64,000 nucleotides of DNA from Neurospora intermedia (Eukaryota; Ascomycota; Sordariomycetes; Sordariales; Sordariaceae): NCBI GenBank assembly GCA_037102815.1, contig BTPP01000006.1, positions 868,001 through 932,000 on the forward strand, in the 5' to 3' direction. The translations under genes were made by a program, and so were the position numbers. The first letter of the stretch is position 1. Every line of letters starts with the position of its first letter. The notes below the pieces were generated by a model. That model searched no databases, was not told where the DNA came from, and saw only the letters and a program-made list of their open reading frames with translations. This document shows positions 61,208-64,000 of the stretch, in pieces.

Positions 61208-63537
61208 TTATTTCCCATCAAGACAATCCGAAATCTCCTTCGAGTACTTTTCCTTCACCGCTCTCCTATTAATCTTTTGCGTAGCAGTAACAAAACCCTA
61301 TCACCAAAATCTGTTAGTATCATTATCGCCATAAATCGTGTCATCTCGGACCGAGAGAAAACGATAGATAAAAGAACTCACATTCACCGGCGTCCACTCA
61401 TCATCAACCAACACCACCCCCGCCACCGTCTCCATTCCACTTAACCCAGCCCTCCTCCCCACACTCTGCAACTCCTTGAGCACCGCATCCCTCAACTTCC
61501 TATTCCTGTGCATCTCACCCGGCGCTTCCGCGCCTAGTCCCAACTCCTTTGCTTTCTCTGTCAACGCCTTCTCATTAGGTACCACCACCGCGATCGGCCT
61601 CGGGGCACTATTGTCACCATGCACCATGATATTATGCACAAACACCGCTCCTCTATACACAGCCTCGAGTTTTTCCAGGGCGATGTACTCGCCGCCCTGG
61701 AGCTTGACGAGGTTCTTGACGCGGTCGATTACCCGCAAATGGCCGTTGGCGTCGATCTCGCCAATGTCGCCGGATTTGAACCAGCCGTCGGGGGTGATGG
61801 CTTTGGCGGTTTCTTCGGGGTTTTCGTAGTACTCTTTGATGACGCAGGCGCCACGGAAGAGGATTTCTCCCTGGGGCGGAACCGTGTCGGTGTGGTAGTT
61901 GAGTTCGGGGATGGAGACGAGTTTCATTTCCACGGCGGCGGGCATGGCGCCGATGGCGTTGGAGGTCCATTGCATGGGGGAGCCGAGGGCGCCGTTGCCG
62001 CAGGTCTCGGTTAGGCTGTTTTTGACACGGTGAGCAACGCGTTTGTTTAACAAAGTGCAATAATACTAATTTAAGACAGACAGAAAATCACTTACCCATA
62101 TCCGTTTAGCATGGGCGCAACCACCATGGACATGAAATGCTGCGTGGAGGCGGCGATACCACTGGCGCCGTTGACAATGAAGCGCAGCTCGCCACCCGTC
62201 ATGGTGCGCACCTGGCCAAAGACGAGATCATCGAAGATGGTCTTTCCGGGTAGGTTATTGGAGACGAGGAAGGACTTGATGTTGTAGGCGCCCCAGAACA
62301 GGGCCTTGGTGAGGGCACCGGCGCTGTTGACCTTGCCCTCGATGCCCTTCTTGACGGTCTCCCAAACCTGCGGAACGCCAACCATGATGGTGGGCTTGAA
62401 GGCGCGCATGTCGCCCGGGCAGTTGCGCATGCTGGTGTCGGAAAGGGTACGGGCATTTGAGTACCCAAGGGTTCCGCCAACGAAGACGCCGAGGTTCTCG
62501 AGGACGAGTTCGAAGATGTGGGCAAGCGGCAGGTAGGCGAGGACTCGGTCGCGGTGGGTGACGGATTCCTCCATGACGGCGTAGAGACCGGCTACGGCGG
62601 CGACAAAGCCAGCGTGGCTGACGGGAACGCCCTTGGGTGGACCGGTGCTGCCGGAGGTGTACATGATGCAGTAGGTATCGTCCGGATTGGGGGGTGTGAG
62701 TGGGACGGGGTTCTCTTCGCCGAGAGCACGGAGCTCTTCGAAAGAGAGCACGGTAAGGTCCGGGTGCTCGGCCTTGAAGGCATCAATCTTGTCTTGGGAC
62801 ACGGGCTGCGTAGTGTGGTTATTGTAGATGACGACCTTGACAGATGTAGCCTCCTTGAGCGGGTTCGTAGCTGTCTTGAGAAGGTGAGGGTCGGTGAACA
62901 TGGCGCTCGCCTTGCTCTGGACAAGGGAGTGTTGGACGCCGCTCTCACCGAGGGTGTCGTATGCGGTAACAATGGTGAGAGACTGGGACGAGGCGGCATG
63001 CGACATGCCGAGCCATTGAGGGCTGTGGTGTGCATACAGACAGCATTAGCAAAGTGCAGATGCAAGAAGGAGTAGGTAAGAAGCGGGAGCGTACCTCGTA
63101 GTAGCAAAGATGTGCAATTTGTCCTTGGGTTCCAAGCCGAGCTTGCGAAGACCAGCGCCTATCTGCTTCACGATGGTGAAATATTCTCCATAGGTGATGT
63201 ACGAATACGGAGTAAGCTCAAAGTATTGCCATTCCTTGTCCACCATGACGGTCTCGCCGTCAACGACCTTGGGGACCTTTTTGATGTCCTTGTGAAGCTT
63301 GATCAGCTTGCGGCTTCCTATGGCGCGCTCATCACCGTACAGCTCCACGGTTCTAGTAAGGAGGTCTAGAGTGGTGTTGACTCCGGGGGCAGGGCGCGTC
63401 GCGAGGCCATTCTTAGCCTTGGGATGTCGGCGGGGAATGGTCTCGCCTGGGATCGGTTGGGCATTGGGGTCCTCGACGGTAAAGGGAGGTTTCTGAATGA
63501 AGTGCAAAGGCACGTTTCCGGGCCCGGTGTTCGCCAT
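61208..63537 (-). CDS. FAA1: Long-chain fatty acid-CoA ligase
   Basis: Four exons on the minus strand (63537-63095, 63022-62096, 62015-61382, 61297-61208) give 697 residues, the normal size of fungal Faa1/Faa4-type enzymes. It activates long-chain fatty acids to acyl-CoA with ATP, feeding lipid synthesis, remodelling and beta-oxidation. AMP-binding motifs are clear: YTSGSTGPPKGVPVSH, the LAYLPLAHIFELV region, a gate/linker region, GWFKSGDIGEIDANGHLRVI and DRVKNLVKLQGGEYIALEKLE (the fatty-acyl-CoA synthetase signature). The last exon adds 29 residues ending in LDGK, with FVTATQKINRRAVKEKY as the usual C-terminal end. It is not a PTS1 ending. Introns are GTACGC..CAG, GTAAGT..CAG and GTGAGT..TAG. 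The paralogue (Faa1, Faa4 or another) cannot be resolved by eye. Confidence 0.93.
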
Positions 63538-64000
63538 GGTACTAGTCAAGTTGTGTGTGATGATTTCGAGTGGTTAGAGGAGGAGAAGGTGGTGCTCGAG
63601 GGTATTATACAGATACGTAGGTCATTAGGTCGGGTCGGGCCGAGGCTTGTGGAAGTGTCAATCAAAGCGGAACCGGGAGACGGTCAAGGATTGTTGTTGG
63701 GCCGGGTTTGCGAATAGGGTCACAGTAGCTGTCAGACGTGTATCCGACATGGAGTCAGACGGGTTGTTGAGGTTGAAGTAGAAGCGAAATTGATTGATCC
63801 GAGCCAGAGTGCCCGAGACGGTAAATAAGGGAGCTACGGCTGTCGCGATTGGTTTCTTCCGTTGTTGCCGTCGTGTGACAACTTGACGGACACACTACTT
63901 ACTGTAGAGGATGTATACGTGGGAGAGGTTCACAATCACCTGGAATTACCTCTAGGGAGTGGAGAGGACGTGGACCGTGTTGTCCAACGCTACGGGGTGT
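63538..64000. promoter_or_regulatory. Upstream region of the acyl-CoA synthetase gene
   Basis: These last 463 bases precede the minus-strand start codon and should contain its promoter and leader. Fatty-acid-responsive fungal promoters carry CCTCGG/CCGAGG elements. I see GGGCCGAGGC at 63638-63647, which includes CCGAGG, but a single hexamer match is weak. Confidence 0.4.

Noticed and set aside
1-64000. CRISPR arrays, bacterial operons or ribosome binding sites
   Set aside because: The genes are intron-containing and fungal; no spaced identical repeats of the CRISPR kind occur, and the direct repeats seen are short tandem or paired motifs.
1-64000. A secondary-metabolite or other dedicated gene cluster
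   Set aside because: No polyketide synthase, non-ribosomal synthetase, terpene cyclase, transporter or pathway regulator is present. HMG-CoA synthase, the hydrolase and the acyl-CoA synthetase are separated by unrelated genes and the RIP block.

Overview
This window is nuclear DNA of a filamentous ascomycete, most likely a Sordariomycete and perhaps Sordariales. The reasons are short 60-150 base GT..AG introns with CTAAC/CTGAC-type branch sites, long low-complexity protein tails, gene spacers of 0.4-4.5 kb, many homopolymer and triplet repeats, and one sharply bounded AT-rich block that carries the signature of repeat-induced point mutation (RIP: C:G to T:A, mainly at CpA). No species is claimed.

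Layout. Left gene-bearing arm (1-24.7 kb): a membrane-anchored GH5 exo-beta-1,3-glucanase (exgD-like, 1124-3973 +); a single-pass membrane protein of unknown function (4336-7219 -); a 4.4-kb spacer; a small low-complexity orphan (11671-12573 +); a 3.4-kb spacer; a BCS1-like AAA ATPase with a Ser/Lys-rich tail (15933-18278 +); and HMG-CoA synthase (18907-20643 -). A 4-kb spacer follows, holding a tRNA-like sequence with a poly(A) tail.

AT-rich block (about 24.72-44.64 kb): about 20 kb with almost no CpA or TpG, saturated with TA-rich words and with stop codons in every frame. No intact gene is visible. The best reading is a graveyard of RIP-inactivated transposons. The clearest fossil is a plus-strand Helitron Rep/helicase (about 37.2-42.6 kb), whose Pif1-type motifs survive behind dozens of TAA/TAG codons that replace CAA/CAG/TGG. 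A second decayed reading frame (31.7-32.75 kb) has a former poly-glutamine run turned into four consecutive stops. A third Cys-containing frame (36-37 kb), a minus-strand remnant (about 29.6-29.95 kb) and a possible inverted-repeat element (30.25-30.52 kb) are weaker.

Right gene-bearing arm (44.6-64 kb): a six-BRCT genome-stability scaffold (Rtt107/Brc1 type, -) divergent from an alpha/beta hydrolase with a C-terminal peroxisomal signal (+); ALG13 (-) divergent from mitochondrial ribosomal protein mS35 (+); a KCH1-type potassium transport protein with a very long repetitive tail (+); and a long-chain acyl-CoA synthetase (-) convergent with it. The genes are ordinary housekeeping and cell-surface genes and form no obvious cluster. 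Two neighbours could share lipid or peroxisome metabolism (hydrolase and acyl-CoA synthetase), but that is inference. I did not find a convincing new multi-gene system. The most unusual material is the fossil content and edges of the AT-rich block.
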